From Alteromonas sp. 5E99-2 (GTDB lineage: Bacteria; Pseudomonadota; Gammaproteobacteria; Enterobacterales; Alteromonadaceae), in NCBI RefSeq assembly GCF_017368475.1, contig NZ_JAFNJE010000011.1:80127-144126 (forward strand): a stretch of DNA of 64,000 nt, read 5' to 3'. Shown piece after piece: positions 9,942-20,731 of this stretch. The notes under the pieces were generated by a model that worked only from the letters and a program-made list of their open reading frames with translations, was not told the origin of the DNA and searched no databases. The translations under genes and the position numbers were made by a program. Position 1 is the stretch's first letter; every line of letters starts with the position of its first letter.

Positions 9942-11378
9942 ATGCCCGCAGATTTGAACTTTCAAAGTCCACAAATGCGCAAAGTCACTCGTATCTTTTT
10001 CATTGGTATCGGCGGTGCAGGTATGGGTGGAATAGCTGAAGTACTTTTAAATGAAGGCTATCAAATTGCAGGTTCTGATCTTGCCAAAAATGCGATGACA
10101 GAGCGTTTAGAGAATTTAGGCGCTGACATTATGGTTGGACATGCATTCGATAATCCTAAAAACGCTAACGTAGTGGTAGTGTCTAGTGCTATTGACGAAA
10201 GTAACCCTGAAATTTTATATGCCAAAGAGCATCGTATTCCCATTATTCGCAGGGCAGAAATGTTAGCTGAGTTGATGCGTTTTCGCTATGGCATTGCTGT
10301 TGCGGGGACTCATGGGAAAACCACGACTACCAGCTTAATTGCGACTATATTTGCTGAAGCAAACACCGATCCCACATTTGTTATTGGCGGTCTTTTAAAT
10401 AGTGCGGGTACCAATGCAAAGCTGGGTAGTAGTCGTTATTTAATTGCTGAAGCTGATGAAAGCGATGCGTCGTTTTTACACCTTCAGCCTATGGTGTCAG
10501 TGGTGACCAATATTGAAGCTGATCACATGGATACCTATGACGGTGACTTTTCAAAAATGGAAGATACCTTCATTGAGTTTTTGCACAACTTACCATTTTA
10601 TGGTCATGCAGTGGTATGCGGTGACGACCCGGTTATTCAATCATTACGTAGTCGAATTGGCCGCAGTGTGACGACTTATGGGATCCATGCGGATAACGAT
10701 TATCGTGCAGAAGCAGTGACTAGTCATTTTAATCAAACCCAGTTTATTGCTAAAAGGCAAGGTTATGATGACCTTTCTATTAGGTTGAATATGGTCGGTC
10801 ATCACAATGTCTTAAATGCGCTTGCTGCGATAGCAGTGGCCACAGAAGAAGGGCTTGCAGACTCTGCCATTTTATCTGCCCTTCAAGGGTTTGGTGGAAT
10901 TGGGCGTCGTTTCGATGTGACGTCTGGTGTTCCATGTAAACAAGGTGAATTTACCCTAGTTGATGATTATGGGCATCACCCTACAGAAGTAAAAGCAACG
11001 TTAAGCGCGGCGCGGACAAATTGGCCAGACAATAAAATCGTCATGATTTATCAACCTCATCGCTATACTCGTACTCGAGATTTGTACGAAGATTTTGTCG
11101 ATGTGTTGTCAGGTGTTGACGCGCTGCTAATGCTCGACGTTTACGCTGCCAGTGAGCACCCGATTGATGGCGCAGACAGTAAATCTCTGTGCCGTTCTAT
11201 TCGTCAACGAGGAGACGTAGAGCCTGTGTATGTAGGAAGTATTTCAAAGTTAGATGGAATTTTAGACAATATTGTTGGTAACGGTGATATTGTAATGGCG
11301 CAAGGGGCTGGAAACGTCAGTCAAATTGCAAAATTACTGGTTAATAGAAAGTTAGATATGCAAAGAGATAGTCAATGA
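9942..11378 (+). CDS. murC: UDP-MurNAc:L-alanine ligase MurC
   Basis: The first Mur ligase, which joins L-alanine to UDP-MurNAc. The 478 residues contain the Rossmann motif [11 protein letters not shown] (about 20-30), the ATP loop [10 protein letters not shown] (121-130) and the C-terminal signature [11 protein letters not shown]. It starts 2 bases after murG. Its stop overlaps the ddl start (ATGA). Confidence 0.96.
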   Translation: MPADLNFQSPQMRKVTRIFFIGIGGAGMGGIAEVLLNEGYQIAGSDLAKNAMTERLENLGADIMVGHAFDNPKNANVVVVSSAIDESNPEILYAKEHRIPIIRRAEMLAELMRFRYGIAVAGTHGKTTTTSLIATIFAEANTDPTFVIGGLLNSAGTNAKLGSSRYLIAEADESDASFLHLQPMVSVVTNIEADHMDTYDGDFSKMEDTFIEFLHNLPFYGHAVVCGDDPVIQSLRSRIGRSVTTYGIHADNDYRAEAVTSHFNQTQFIAKRQGYDDLSIRLNMVGHHNVLNALAAIAVATEEGLADSAILSALQGFGGIGRRFDVTSGVPCKQGEFTLVDDYGHHPTEVKATLSAARTNWPDNKIVMIYQPHRYTRTRDLYEDFVDVLSGVDALLMLDVYAASEHPIDGADSKSLCRSIRQRGDVEPVYVGSISKLDGILDNIVGNGDIVMAQGAGNVSQIAKLLVNRKLDMQRDSQ

Positions 11379-12322
11379 ACTTGGGTAAAGTAGCCGTATT
11401 AATGGGCGGTGCATCGGCAGAACGTGAAGTTTCGCTAAAGTCTGGCGAAGCTGTTTTAAAGGCATTGCTTTCCCGTGGAGTAGATGCATTTAAATTCGAT
11501 CCGATAGATTCGCCATTACACACCTTGTCAGAACTCAACGTTGATCGAGTCGTGATCATGTTACATGGCCGTGGTGGTGAGGATGGAACGATTCAAGGCG
11601 CGTTAGAGTTTATGAATATCCCGTACACAGGCAGTGGTGTTTTAGGGTCAGCATTGGCTATGGATAAAATTCATACTAAACAAATTTGGCAAACCTGTGG
11701 TTTACCCACTGCAAACTATCGTGTAGCAGACAAATCATCCTTTGACCCTACTAGCTGTAAGGCTATAATGGACGAAATGAGTGGCACGGTAATGGTTAAG
11801 CCTGCTCGAGAAGGCTCGAGTATTGGTATGGCCAAAGTGAGCAGTGCAAATGCACTTGCCCAAGCCGTGAAAACTGCTTTTGAGTATGACAACCAAGTGT
11901 TAATTGAACAATATATCGAGGGTGATGAATTTACCATTGGTATCTTGCAGGATAACGCGTTACCGTCAATTCGTATGTCTACGCCTAATATATTTTATGA
12001 CTACGCTGCAAAATACCAAGATAGAACTACAGAGTACTTTTGTCCTGCAGGGTTGAGTGAACAAGAAGAGCGAGATTTACGAGCTTTAGCAGAGCGTGCA
12101 TTTAGTGTGTTGTCCGCATCGGGCTGGGGGCGTATTGATGCAATGCGAGGTGCCAACGGGCAGTTTTATTTGCTAGAGCTCAATACGATACCTGGCATGA
12201 CTGCAACGAGTTTAGTACCCAAAGCTGCTAAAGTCGCAGGAATGTCATTTGAACAGCTCGTTATGGATATAGCAGCGACTAGCTTTGATAAGAACTTTGC
12301 TGTGCCCAAAGAGGTGCGCTAG
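11375..12322 (+). CDS. ddl: D-alanine:D-alanine ligase (DdlB type)
   Basis: A cytoplasmic ATP-grasp enzyme that makes the D-Ala-D-Ala dipeptide used by MurF. The N-terminus [19 protein letters not shown] is the usual first signature. The ATP-grasp core includes [13 protein letters not shown] and [14 protein letters not shown], and the metal-binding end reads [14 protein letters not shown]. The 315 residues match the DdlB length. It sits between murC and ftsQ as in E. coli and overlaps ftsQ by one base. Confidence 0.96.
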   Translation: MNLGKVAVLMGGASAEREVSLKSGEAVLKALLSRGVDAFKFDPIDSPLHTLSELNVDRVVIMLHGRGGEDGTIQGALEFMNIPYTGSGVLGSALAMDKIHTKQIWQTCGLPTANYRVADKSSFDPTSCKAIMDEMSGTVMVKPAREGSSIGMAKVSSANALAQAVKTAFEYDNQVLIEQYIEGDEFTIGILQDNALPSIRMSTPNIFYDYAAKYQDRTTEYFCPAGLSEQEERDLRALAERAFSVLSASGWGRIDAMRGANGQFYLLELNTIPGMTATSLVPKAAKVAGMSFEQLVMDIAATSFDKNFAVPKEVR

Positions 12323-13062
12323 TGAAACTAATTAAACGACCAGAAAGCCTTAGTGGTTTTATTTTTTTTGTTCTGGTTGTTGCTGGGTTGTCTTATTTCG
12401 GTTTCGTAATTCGAGACTATTTGAAAGATGAACAACAGTCCCCGGTACAGGTGATCGAGTTTAGTGGCCAGTTTGAATATTTAAATTTAGGTAAGTTGGA
12501 AAGGGTAATCCGCACTGAGCAACCGGGAAGCTTTTTTGAACTAGATGTAAATCAAGTGCATCAACTAATAGAACAGCAACCTTGGGTGTATCGGGCGTCC
12601 ATTAGAAAGCAATGGCCCCATACCTTACAGATTTATTTAGTTGAACAAACACCCGTGGCCACCTGGAATGGTGATATGGTACTTAATCAGTATGGCGAGA
12701 CATTTAACGTGGATTCGTCATTATTAGAGTTACCAACCTTGTTTGGCCCTGGAGGAAGTGAAATTACGGCGCTTGAAGGGTTCCATGCGATGGAGTTATT
12801 GCTTAGCTCAAGTGGCTTAACAATTAAAGAGTTATCGCTAAGTGAACGTTTTGCTTGGCGCATACAATTGAATAACGGCATTGACCTGAATTTAGGAAGA
12901 CAAGAATTCATGGACAGGCTACAACGATTTGTCGATGTTTACCCTTTATTGATAACCGAGGGAAAGCCAATCGATTATGTAGATTTGCGCTACGATACCG
13001 GTTTAGCAGTCGGGTGGCGAGACAATAATAAAGAGAACAATGAGAACCGAACGGATGTCTAA
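12322..13062 (+). CDS. ftsQ: cell division protein FtsQ
   Basis: A bitopic divisome protein that scaffolds FtsL and FtsB. The start codon is GTG, placed at the ddl stop (TAGTG). Of 246 residues, a short cytoplasmic tail precedes one membrane helix (about 12-30), a POTRA domain (about 40-115, including VIEFSGQFEYLN and the region around PWVYRASIRKQWP) and a beta-rich C-terminal domain that interacts with partners. The end overlaps the ftsA region. Position and fold pattern make the call safe despite low conservation. Confidence 0.94.
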   Translation: MKLIKRPESLSGFIFFVLVVAGLSYFGFVIRDYLKDEQQSPVQVIEFSGQFEYLNLGKLERVIRTEQPGSFFELDVNQVHQLIEQQPWVYRASIRKQWPHTLQIYLVEQTPVATWNGDMVLNQYGETFNVDSSLLELPTLFGPGGSEITALEGFHAMELLLSSSGLTIKELSLSERFAWRIQLNNGIDLNLGRQEFMDRLQRFVDVYPLLITEGKPIDYVDLRYDTGLAVGWRDNNKENNENRTDV

Positions 13063-14284
13063 AACCCCAGAGCGCAATTTAATTGTTGGGCTTGATATTG
13101 GTACTACTTGCGTCAAAGCAGTAGTAGGAGAATTATTAGCCGACGATACCCTCAGTGTAGTGGGTGTTGGTACTCATCCATCTAAAGGCATGGATAAAGG
13201 GGGCGTTAACGACTTAAATCTGGTTGTAAAATCAGTACAAAGAGCCATTAATGAAATGGAATTGATGGCTGATTGTCGAGTTTCTTCGGTTTTTATGTCA
13301 GTCAGTGGTCGCCATGTTAAATGCCAAAATGAAAATGGCATGGTGCCTATTAATAATCAAGAAGTAACCCAAGACGACGTAGACAGCGTGGTACATGCCG
13401 CTCGTTCTGTGCCTATTGCTGCTGAAAGAAGATTGCTTCATGTATTGCCACAAGAGTTCACCATAGATGTGCAAGAAGGAATTAAAAATCCAATTGGTAT
13501 GTCTGGAGTGCGGATGGAAGCCGATGCGCATATTATTACTTGCGCAGATGATATGGCAAAAAACCTAGTTAAATGTGTTGAGCGGTGTGAATTAAACGCT
13601 GATCACCTAATCTTTTCTGCGTTAGCGTCGTCATATGCTGTTTTAACCGATGATGAACGAGAATTAGGTGTGTGTGTTGTTGATATCGGTGGTGGCACTA
13701 TTGATATGGTAATATATACTGATGGAGCAATTCGCCACACAGCGGTTATTCCCGTTGCAGGTAATCAAATTACCAGTGACATTGCAAAAATATTCCGTAC
13801 GCCTATTAGTAACGCAGAAGATATAAAAGTGAATTATGCATGCGCACTAAAAGATATGGTCAGCATGGAAGAAAATATTGAGGTACCCAGTGTAGGAGGC
13901 CGTCCGGCAAGGGCTATGTCTCGTCATACATTGGCTGAGGTCATTGAACCTCGTTACCAAGAACTGTTCGAACTCGTTCACGATGAAATACGCGGAAGTG
14001 GGTTTGAAGAGCAAATTGCTGCCGGATTAGTGCTAACCGGTGGCTCAGCGAAAATGGAAGGAGCGGTGGAATTTGCCGAAGAACTCTTTCAAATGCCCGT
14101 CAGAGTCGGTCAACCGTTAGAAATTAAAGGTTTATCGGAATATGTTGACGATGCAGGTTTCGCTACGGCCATAGGCTTGTTACAGTATGGCAAACAACAA
14201 AATATAAATAACAAGACTGGTTCAACAAAAACCAGCGACTCACTTTTAAGCCGGATACAAAGCTGGTTTAAAGGCGAATTTTAA
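13055..14284 (+). CDS. ftsA: divisome actin-like protein FtsA
   Basis: An actin-fold ATPase that tethers FtsZ to the membrane and recruits later division proteins. I chose ATG 13055, since MSKTPERNLIVGLDIG lines up with the start of E. coli FtsA; an in-frame ATG at 13040 would add five residues. Phosphate-1 (GLDIGTTCVKAVV), the later VVDIGGGTIDM and adenosine (LTGGSAKMEG) motifs are visible. The C-terminus SRIQSWFKGEF is the amphipathic membrane-targeting helix. Length is 409 residues. Confidence 0.95.
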   Translation: MSKTPERNLIVGLDIGTTCVKAVVGELLADDTLSVVGVGTHPSKGMDKGGVNDLNLVVKSVQRAINEMELMADCRVSSVFMSVSGRHVKCQNENGMVPINNQEVTQDDVDSVVHAARSVPIAAERRLLHVLPQEFTIDVQEGIKNPIGMSGVRMEADAHIITCADDMAKNLVKCVERCELNADHLIFSALASSYAVLTDDERELGVCVVDIGGGTIDMVIYTDGAIRHTAVIPVAGNQITSDIAKIFRTPISNAEDIKVNYACALKDMVSMEENIEVPSVGGRPARAMSRHTLAEVIEPRYQELFELVHDEIRGSGFEEQIAAGLVLTGGSAKMEGAVEFAEELFQMPVRVGQPLEIKGLSEYVDDAGFATAIGLLQYGKQQNINNKTGSTKTSDSLLSRIQSWFKGEF

Positions 14285-14392
14285 TTTATAGGGGCGTTAA
14301 ACGAACAAATAATGGTCGGTAGGGAAGCATAAAGGCCAAGGCTTATTTGAACGTAGCGCGAAATGAAAGACGTACAGTTCCGGAGAGTTAGT

Positions 14393-15544
14393 ATGTTTGA
14401 GTTAATGGAAAGTCACGGCGAAGAAGCCGTAATTAAAGTTATTGGTGTTGGTGGCGGTGGTGGTAATGCCGTTGAACACATGGTTTCTCAAAGTATTGAA
14501 GGTGTAGAGTTTATTACCGTTAATACTGATGCACAGGCGCTTAGGCGTTCAAGTGCAAACGTCACCTTGCAAATTGGGTCTAACGTAACCAAAGGGCTTG
14601 GTGCAGGTGCCGATCCCAACCGCGGTCGAGAAGCTGCGCAAGAAGACAGAGAAACTATCCGTCAATCTCTTGAAGGGGCAGACATGGTCTTTATCACAGC
14701 CGGCATGGGCGGTGGTACAGGTACAGGTGCAGCACCCGAAGTCGCTAAAATTGCAAGAGAGATGGGTGTACTAACGGTTGCAGTAGTTACAAAACCGTTT
14801 CCTTTCGAAGGAAAAAAGCGCACTGAATTTGCGAATCAAGGCATAGAAGAACTGTCTAACCATGTAGATTCTCTTATTACGATACCAAACGAAAAATTAC
14901 TAAAAGTAATGGGCCCAGGTACGCCTTTATTGCAAGCGTTTAGCTCTGCAAACGACGTACTACGCGGTGCGGTGCAAGGTATTGCTGAACTTATTACTCG
15001 CCCAGGTTTAATTAACGTGGATTTCGCCGATGTGAAAACCGTTATGTCTGAAATGGGTACAGCCATGATGGGAAGTGGCTCAGCAACAGGCGAAGACCGT
15101 GCAGAAGAAGCATCAGAAGCGGCTATTGCATGTCCACTTCTTGAAGATATCGATTTATCTGGTGCGCGAGGTATTCTAGTGAATATTACTGCGGGTCCAG
15201 ACTTCGCAATTGATGAGTTTGAAACTGTTGGTAATGCAGTAAAAGCATTCGCATCTGAAAATGCCACTGTTGTTGTGGGAACTGTTATCGATATGGAGAT
15301 GTCTGAAGAGTTACGTGTCACTGTTGTAGCAACAGGAATTGGCGCAGAACGCAAACCAGATATTTCTTTAGTAAGCTCTGAAGGTGCTCGCTTATCGGCA
15401 ACAGCAAGAGAATTCCAGCCAGCTGGAGAGGCTCGACCTATGACCGAAGGTAACCAAGCATTAAAAGCTGAAGAGCTAGAGCAACCTAAAGACGATTTGG
15501 ATTATTTAGATATTCCGGCATTTTTACGAAAGCAAGCTGACTAA
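14393..15544 (+). CDS. ftsZ: tubulin-like division GTPase FtsZ
   Basis: It polymerises into the Z ring. The 383-residue form begins [23 protein letters not shown]; the ATG at 14393 has GGAGAG just upstream, so it is preferred over the ATG at 14363. The tubulin signature GMGGGTGTG is at 104-112 and the T7-loop region reads [10 protein letters not shown]. The conserved C-terminal peptide [14 protein letters not shown], which binds FtsA and ZipA, is intact. A 108-base gap separates it from ftsA, longer than other gaps in the cluster, so extra promoters may lie there. Confidence 0.97.
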   Translation: MFELMESHGEEAVIKVIGVGGGGGNAVEHMVSQSIEGVEFITVNTDAQALRRSSANVTLQIGSNVTKGLGAGADPNRGREAAQEDRETIRQSLEGADMVFITAGMGGGTGTGAAPEVAKIAREMGVLTVAVVTKPFPFEGKKRTEFANQGIEELSNHVDSLITIPNEKLLKVMGPGTPLLQAFSSANDVLRGAVQGIAELITRPGLINVDFADVKTVMSEMGTAMMGSGSATGEDRAEEASEAAIACPLLEDIDLSGARGILVNITAGPDFAIDEFETVGNAVKAFASENATVVVGTVIDMEMSEELRVTVVATGIGAERKPDISLVSSEGARLSATAREFQPAGEARPMTEGNQALKAEELEQPKDDLDYLDIPAFLRKQAD

Positions 15545-15550
15545 TTTCCG

Positions 15551-15567
15551 TTCTTATAAGAATAGGA
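15551..15567. repeat. short inverted repeat downstream of ftsZ
   Basis: TTCTTATAAGAA (15551-15562) is a perfect 12-base palindrome, flanked by outer TTCC and GGAA. It lies 6 bases past the ftsZ stop and about 30 bases before the lpxC promoter. It has no T-tract, so I do not call it an intrinsic terminator. It could be a processing or pausing hairpin. Confidence 0.4.
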
Positions 15568-15597
15568 AAGGTTAATTAAGGGTTTTATTACACTTTT

Positions 15598-15626
15598 TTG
15601 ACATGTTAGTGAATGTTCACTATAAT
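15598..15626 (+). promoter_or_regulatory. near-perfect sigma70 promoter for lpxC with embedded palindrome
   Basis: TTGACA (15598-15603), a 17-base spacer and TATAAT (15621-15626) match the sigma70 consensus exactly. The spacer and the first bases of the -10 element contain the palindrome TAGTGAATGTTCACTA (15607-15622), two 7-base arms around TG. Its placement would let a dimeric regulator block RNA polymerase. The expected start site is near 15633, about 30 bases before the lpxC ATG. Confidence 0.85.
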
Positions 15627-15663
15627 GCGCGCCCAGTTTTAAGGTAAGGCTGCTTTAGACGTT

Positions 15664-16575
15664 ATGATCAGACAACGCACAATTAAACATTCGGTACAAG
15701 AAACAGGTATCGGACTGCATAAAGGTGAAAAGGTCACTATGACTCTCCGGCCAGCCCCTGCGAATACAGGAATTGTATTTCGTCGGGTTGATCTTGAACC
15801 TTATGCCGACATTCCTGCCCGCGCTAATGCCGTGGGCGACACTATGTTGTGTACTTGCATAAGCAACGAAGACGGTGCCACTATCAATACGGTAGAGCAT
15901 CTCGCTTCAGCTATGGCGGGGTTAGGAATTGATAACCTTATTGTGGAAGTAAATAGCAATGAACTGCCTATTATGGATGGCAGTGCCAGTCCATTTATTT
16001 TCTTGCTTCAAAGTGCGGGAATTGAAGAACTCAGCGCACCTAAGCGTTTTATTCGACTGAACAAAACAGTGCGAGTTGAAGAGGGTGATAAATGGGCAGA
16101 ACTTCGTCCTTTCGAAGGATTTAGGGTTAACTTTGCTATCGATTTTGATCACCCAGCTATCAAGCAAACTCGTCAACATATGGTTATAGACTTCAGTACC
16201 GCGTCGTATATTGAAGAAATTAGCCGTGCTAGAACCTTCGGTTTTATGCGAGATTTAGAATACATGAACGCTAACAACTTAGCGTTAGGTGGTTCTATGG
16301 AAAATGCGGTTGCACTAGACGAATACCGAGTTTTGAATCCTGAAGGGCTTCGTTACGATGATGAATTCCTTAAACACAAAATTCTTGATGCTGTGGGCGA
16401 CTTGTTTTTGGGTGGACACAGTATTATTGGTGAATTGTGTGCTTATAAAACAGGACACGGGCTCAACAATAAATTATTGAACGCGGTGTTAGCGAAAACA
16501 GATGCATGGGAATATGTGCAGTTTGATGACTCGCAAAATTCCCCAATACAATACGCAGACCCAGTGTTTGCTTAA
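15664..16575 (+). CDS. lpxC: UDP-3-O-acyl-GlcNAc deacetylase LpxC
   Basis: A zinc deacetylase that carries out the committed step of lipid A synthesis in the cytoplasm. The 303 residues keep the E. coli numbering of metal and catalytic residues: H79 in EHLASAM, H238 and D242 in [10 protein letters not shown], and H265 in GHGLNN. The C-terminal tail ends in DPVFA, hydrophobic like the FtsH-recognised tail of E. coli LpxC. It is transcribed from its own promoter and ends in an intrinsic terminator. Confidence 0.97.
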   Translation: MIRQRTIKHSVQETGIGLHKGEKVTMTLRPAPANTGIVFRRVDLEPYADIPARANAVGDTMLCTCISNEDGATINTVEHLASAMAGLGIDNLIVEVNSNELPIMDGSASPFIFLLQSAGIEELSAPKRFIRLNKTVRVEEGDKWAELRPFEGFRVNFAIDFDHPAIKQTRQHMVIDFSTASYIEEISRARTFGFMRDLEYMNANNLALGGSMENAVALDEYRVLNPEGLRYDDEFLKHKILDAVGDLFLGGHSIIGELCAYKTGHGLNNKLLNAVLAKTDAWEYVQFDDSQNSPIQYADPVFA

Positions 16576-16600
16576 AAAACCACCGAAAGGTGGTTTTTTT
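16574..16600 (+). terminator. intrinsic terminator after lpxC
   Basis: An 11-base stem (AAAAAACCACC with GGTGGTTTTTT) closed by a GAAA tetraloop and ending in a T-run. It overlaps the lpxC stop codon and ends the lpxC transcript before the M23 peptidase gene. Confidence 0.92.
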
Positions 16601-16624
16601 ATGCTTCCTTTATAGGTATTAAGA

Positions 16625-16653
16625 TTGAGTCGGATATCAGTCGCAGGTACACT
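16625..16653 (+). promoter_or_regulatory. candidate sigma70 promoter for the M23 peptidase gene
   Basis: TTGAGT (16625-16630), a 17-base spacer and TACACT (16648-16653) lie between the lpxC terminator and the next gene. The gene's ATG is 31 bases downstream, behind a purine-rich AAAGGAAGG. A plausible but unproven promoter. Confidence 0.5.
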
Positions 16654-16683
16654 AGAGCTGATATCAATTTTTAAAGGAAGGCA

Positions 16684-17550
16684 ATGAAACTTACGTTGAC
16701 ATTGCAAGGCAAACACAGCAACTATTCTGGGCATTTTTCGCTCCGGCAGTTGATCAGTGCGCTTGTACTTTTGTCACTCATCTTTCTAGTTTCTAGCCGT
16801 TCAACTACCTCTACCCAAGAACAAATCGCACGAATTCAATTAGCTCAACAGGCAGTAACTGAAGAAAGTCAGGACGTGGCGAACTTACAAGCAAAAGTTG
16901 ATAGCCAACTTGCTGTTTATGCGACGGAAATTAGCCAGTTGAAATTTACCTTGGCGCAATTAGAGAATACGAGTAATCAGCTTTCTAGCAAACTAGAAGT
17001 GGACTTTTCAAGCTCAGAAGAACACACCCATACCGTTAGCACTGCTGCGGTTATACCTATCCAAAATGAAATAGACGCACTGAAAGAACAAACAGTAAAT
17101 AAACAAAGACAACTATCAATACTTGAAAAAGTATATCTTGGTCACCATTTAGAAGAACAGGTTCAGTTATCTGGCCGACCTGTTGAGTGGGGGTGGCTGA
17201 CATCATCTTATGGTTTAAGAAAAGATCCCTTTACTGGTAAAGAAGCCATGCACAAAGGTGTGGATTTTGCGGGTAAAGACGAAGGAAACGTAATCTCTAC
17301 CGGGGCAGGTATCGTGTCTTGGGCAGGTGAAAGACATGGTTATGGTCTGCTAGTGGAAGTGGATCATGGCAACGGATTAGTAACAAGATACGGACATAAT
17401 AGTGAGTTAAATGTTCGGGTTGGTGACGTAGTTACCAAAGGTGATACTCTCGCGGCAATGGGGAACACAGGACGCTCAACTGGAGTGCATGTTCATTACG
17501 AAGTATTAAAGAACGGTAAGCAGGTCGATCCTCTTGCCTATATTAAATAA
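16684..17550 (+). CDS. M23 family (LytM) metallopeptidase, membrane-anchored
   Basis: A predicted peptidoglycan endopeptidase of 288 residues. An N-terminal membrane anchor (about residues 22-38, LISALVLLSLIFLVSS) is followed by a coiled-coil region (about 45-165). A C-terminal LytM domain (about 175-288) carries the zinc motifs HKGVDFAG and HVHYE, so it looks catalytically competent. The coiled coil plus LytM layout resembles EnvC or MepM-type enzymes. It occupies the place of secM in E. coli, between lpxC and secA. Substrate and partner are not evident from sequence. Confidence 0.88.
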   Translation: MKLTLTLQGKHSNYSGHFSLRQLISALVLLSLIFLVSSRSTTSTQEQIARIQLAQQAVTEESQDVANLQAKVDSQLAVYATEISQLKFTLAQLENTSNQLSSKLEVDFSSSEEHTHTVSTAAVIPIQNEIDALKEQTVNKQRQLSILEKVYLGHHLEEQVQLSGRPVEWGWLTSSYGLRKDPFTGKEAMHKGVDFAGKDEGNVISTGAGIVSWAGERHGYGLLVEVDHGNGLVTRYGHNSELNVRVGDVVTKGDTLAAMGNTGRSTGVHVHYEVLKNGKQVDPLAYIK

Positions 17551-17603
17551 ACGTTGAACCCATCAAACATCAATATGCAATAAAGTAGTGGATTAAATTA
17601 GCA

Positions 17604-20333
17604 ATGTTCTCAAGCATACTTAATAAAATATTTGGCAGTCGTAACGACCGTTTACTAAAAACTCTAAGAAAAGACGTAGTCGCGATTAATGCTCTAGAAG
17701 AGGACTTCGAAAAGCTTGATGACGAACAACTTAAAGCTAAAACCGCAGAATTTAAAGCTGCGCTGAGTGAAGGTAAAACCTTAGACGATATTTTGATACC
17801 TGCATTTGCTACTGTGCGTGAAGCCAGTAAGCGAGTGTTTGGTATGCGCCACTTTGACGTGCAAATGCTAGGTGGACAAGTATTACACCAAGGCAAAATT
17901 TCTGAGATGCGAACTGGTGAAGGTAAAACTCTTACCTCGACTTTACCTACTTACCTTAATGCAATTTCAGGTAAAGGTGTGCATGTTATAACGGTAAACG
18001 ATTACCTAGCGAAACGGGATGCTGATTGGAGTCGCCCGTTATTCGAATTTTTAGGATTAACCGTTGGTTGTAACATTCCAGGGCTTATGCCTGATCAGAA
18101 GAAAGCTGCCTATGAAGCTGATATCACCTACGGCACAAACAACGAATTTGGTTTTGATTACCTGCGCGATAATATGGCATTTAGCCCTGAGCAGCGGGTA
18201 CAAAGAGCACTGAACTATGCGGTAATTGATGAGGTAGATTCCATTCTTATCGATGAAGCTAGAACACCGCTTATTATTTCTGGTGCTGCTGAAGACAACG
18301 CTCAGTTATATGTTGCTATTAATACCATTATCCCTGAATTGGAGCAGCAAGAACAAGAAGACGAAGAAGACAACTTTGGCGATGGTGATTTCACCATTGA
18401 TGAGAAAGGCAAGCAAGTTCACCTTACCGAAAAAGGTCAAATACACGTAGAAGAAGTGTTAAAGAAAAACGGTGTATTACCCGAAGAAGAATCCTTATTT
18501 GCTGCTGCAAATATTTCTCTTTTACATCACGTTAATGCTGCTTTAAGAGCACACAAGCTATATCAAAAAGACGTGGATTACATTGTTAAAGGCAGTGAAG
18601 TCATTATTGTTGATGAGCACACCGGTAGAACAATGGAAGGGCGCCGTTGGTCAGAAGGTTTACACCAAGCCGTAGAAGCCAAAGAAGGCGTGAAAATTCA
18701 AAATGAAAACCAAACATTAGCGTCGATTACCTTTCAAAATTACTTCCGTTTATATGAAAAACTAGGCGGCATGACAGGTACAGCTGATACCGAAGCCTTT
18801 GAATTCAACCATATCTATAGCTTGGAAACCGTAGTTATTCCTACGAATAAGCCTATGGTTCGTAAAGATATGGCAGATTTGATTTATTTAACAGCGGAAG
18901 AAAAATACGACGCCATTGTTGAAGATATTAAAGAATGTTCTGGCCGAGGCCAGCCTATCTTAGTAGGTACGGTATCAATAGAAAACTCAGAGTTGCTTTC
19001 AAGTGTGCTTAAGAAAGCGAAAATTCCTCATAAAGTATTGAATGCTAAGTTCCATGAACAAGAAGCCGACATTGTTGCTCAAGCTGGCCGTCCAGGTGCG
19101 GTAACAATTGCCACTAACATGGCGGGTCGTGGAACTGATATTGTTTTAGGCGGGAATTGGCAAGCAGAAGTAGAAGCAATTAACGACCCTAAACCTGAAA
19201 CAGTTGAACGCATTAAAAACGAATGGAAAGAGCGTCATGCACAAGTACTAGATGCGGGCGGTTTACATATTATTGGTACGGAAAGACACGAATCACGTCG
19301 AATTGATAACCAATTACGAGGTCGTTCTGGCCGTCAAGGAGATAAAGGCTCATCTCGTTTCTATTTGTCTTTAGACGATGCTCTGATGCGCATTTTTGCT
19401 TCTGAAAAAATGGGTAATATGATGAAGCGCTTAGGCATGGAAAAAGGCGAAGCTATTGAGCACCCTTGGGTCACTCGTGCAATTGAAAATGCCCAGCGTA
19501 AAGTGGAAGGCCGAAACTTCGACATACGTAAACAGCTACTTGAATACGATGATGTAGCCAATGACCAACGTAAAGTTATTTACGAGCAACGCAACGAATT
19601 GCTTGATGAAGGTGATATTGGCGAAACCATTGATATCATCAGAGAAGATGTCTTAAACGGTGTGGTAGACGAATATATTCCTCCACAATCTTTAGAAGAA
19701 ATGTGGGATATACCGGGCTTAGAAGATCGCTTAAAAGCCGACTTCGATGTTGCACTACCCGTTAAGCAATGGCTAGACGATGAAGACAAACTGTACGAAG
19801 AAAAAGTACGTGAGCGTATTTTAGAAAAAGTGATTGGCGCGTACAAAGAAAAAGAAGAGTTTGTCGGACCAGAAGTGCTAAGGCAGTTTGAAAAATCGGT
19901 CATGTTACAAAACCTAGATTCTCATTGGAAAGAGCATTTAGCGGCAATGGACCATTTGCGCCAAGGTATTCATTTACGTGGCTATGCACAGAAAAACCCT
20001 CAGCAAGAATACAAGCGCGAAAGCTTTGAGCTGTTTTCCGGCATGCTTGAAGGCTTAAAGGCTGAAGTTGTACGTATTTTAAGTAAGGTACAAGTGCGAG
20101 CTGAATCTGATGTGGCTGCGGTTGATGAACAAAGACGACAAGCTGACGATGTACCTAAAAACTACGAACACGAAGACGCACAACAAGCTGTGGCCACCAG
20201 TGCGCCAGCTGCACCAGCGGAAGCTCAAGGGGCTAAGCCAATGGTTAGAGAAGGTGCCAAAGTTGGCCGTAATGAGCTTTGTCCTTGTGGTTCTGGTAAG
20301 AAATACAAGCATTGCCACGGTAAACTGAGCTAG
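17604..20333 (+). CDS. secA: preprotein translocase ATPase SecA
   Basis: The motor that drives preproteins through SecYEG. The 909 residues show a Walker A (TGEGKT, about 104-109), the DEAD-like motif [21 protein letters not shown] shortened here as IDEVD near residue 209, and the helicase motif around [12 protein letters not shown]. The C-terminal zinc site that binds SecB and phospholipid is intact ([15 protein letters not shown]893, C895, C904, H905). An acidic insert ([15 protein letters not shown]) lies near residue 250. No secM-like arrest peptide precedes it; the gene upstream is an M23 peptidase. Confidence 0.97.
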   Translation: MFSSILNKIFGSRNDRLLKTLRKDVVAINALEEDFEKLDDEQLKAKTAEFKAALSEGKTLDDILIPAFATVREASKRVFGMRHFDVQMLGGQVLHQGKISEMRTGEGKTLTSTLPTYLNAISGKGVHVITVNDYLAKRDADWSRPLFEFLGLTVGCNIPGLMPDQKKAAYEADITYGTNNEFGFDYLRDNMAFSPEQRVQRALNYAVIDEVDSILIDEARTPLIISGAAEDNAQLYVAINTIIPELEQQEQEDEEDNFGDGDFTIDEKGKQVHLTEKGQIHVEEVLKKNGVLPEEESLFAAANISLLHHVNAALRAHKLYQKDVDYIVKGSEVIIVDEHTGRTMEGRRWSEGLHQAVEAKEGVKIQNENQTLASITFQNYFRLYEKLGGMTGTADTEAFEFNHIYSLETVVIPTNKPMVRKDMADLIYLTAEEKYDAIVEDIKECSGRGQPILVGTVSIENSELLSSVLKKAKIPHKVLNAKFHEQEADIVAQAGRPGAVTIATNMAGRGTDIVLGGNWQAEVEAINDPKPETVERIKNEWKERHAQVLDAGGLHIIGTERHESRRIDNQLRGRSGRQGDKGSSRFYLSLDDALMRIFASEKMGNMMKRLGMEKGEAIEHPWVTRAIENAQRKVEGRNFDIRKQLLEYDDVANDQRKVIYEQRNELLDEGDIGETIDIIREDVLNGVVDEYIPPQSLEEMWDIPGLEDRLKADFDVALPVKQWLDDEDKLYEEKVRERILEKVIGAYKEKEEFVGPEVLRQFEKSVMLQNLDSHWKEHLAAMDHLRQGIHLRGYAQKNPQQEYKRESFELFSGMLEGLKAEVVRILSKVQVRAESDVAAVDEQRRQADDVPKNYEHEDAQQAVATSAPAAPAEAQGAKPMVREGAKVGRNELCPCGSGKKYKHCHGKLS

Positions 20334-20341
20334 AACCCTTA

Positions 20342-20728
20342 ATGTCTCATGTTAACGTTGCGGTAGGCGTTGTAGTAAAAGATCAGGCTGTATTCGTGTG
20401 TAAGCGTGCAGCCGACGCACACCAAGGTAATTTGTGGGAGTTTCCCGGTGGAAAAATTGAAGCTGGGGAAAGTCCTGAACAGGGACTCGCTCGTGAGTTG
20501 TTCGAAGAAATAGATATTCGAATTCAAGATGCTCAAGAGCTGATCACGTTAACCCATGATTACGGTGACAAACAGGTTCGTTTACACGTTTATAAAGTAG
20601 AGTCATTTACTGGCGAAGCCAAAGGAAAAGAAGGCCAGCCCAGTGAGTGGCGAGCCATTTCCCTTTTACAATACAACGACTTCCCAGCAGCCAATAAGCC
20701 GATTATCGACGGGCTCAAAAATTCCTAA
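20342..20728 (+). CDS. mutT: Nudix hydrolase MutT (8-oxo-dGTP diphosphatase)
   Basis: It sanitises the nucleotide pool by hydrolysing 8-oxo-dGTP. The 128-residue protein contains a Nudix box at about 37-60, GGKIEAGESPEQGLARELFE followed by EIDI. The consensus glycine near the end of the box (EEVGI in E. coli) is Asp here; the catalytic RE and EE residues are kept. It starts 8 bases after secA, as in E. coli. Its end lies 3 bases from the convergent aspartoacylase-like gene. Confidence 0.92.
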   Translation: MSHVNVAVGVVVKDQAVFVCKRAADAHQGNLWEFPGGKIEAGESPEQGLARELFEEIDIRIQDAQELITLTHDYGDKQVRLHVYKVESFTGEAKGKEGQPSEWRAISLLQYNDFPAANKPIIDGLKNS

Positions 20729-20731
20729 GCC

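Noticed and set aside
14836..15354. 172-codon minus-strand frame inside ftsZ
   Set aside because: It lies fully within ftsZ and has no similarity or ribosome site; an antisense shadow of a conserved gene.
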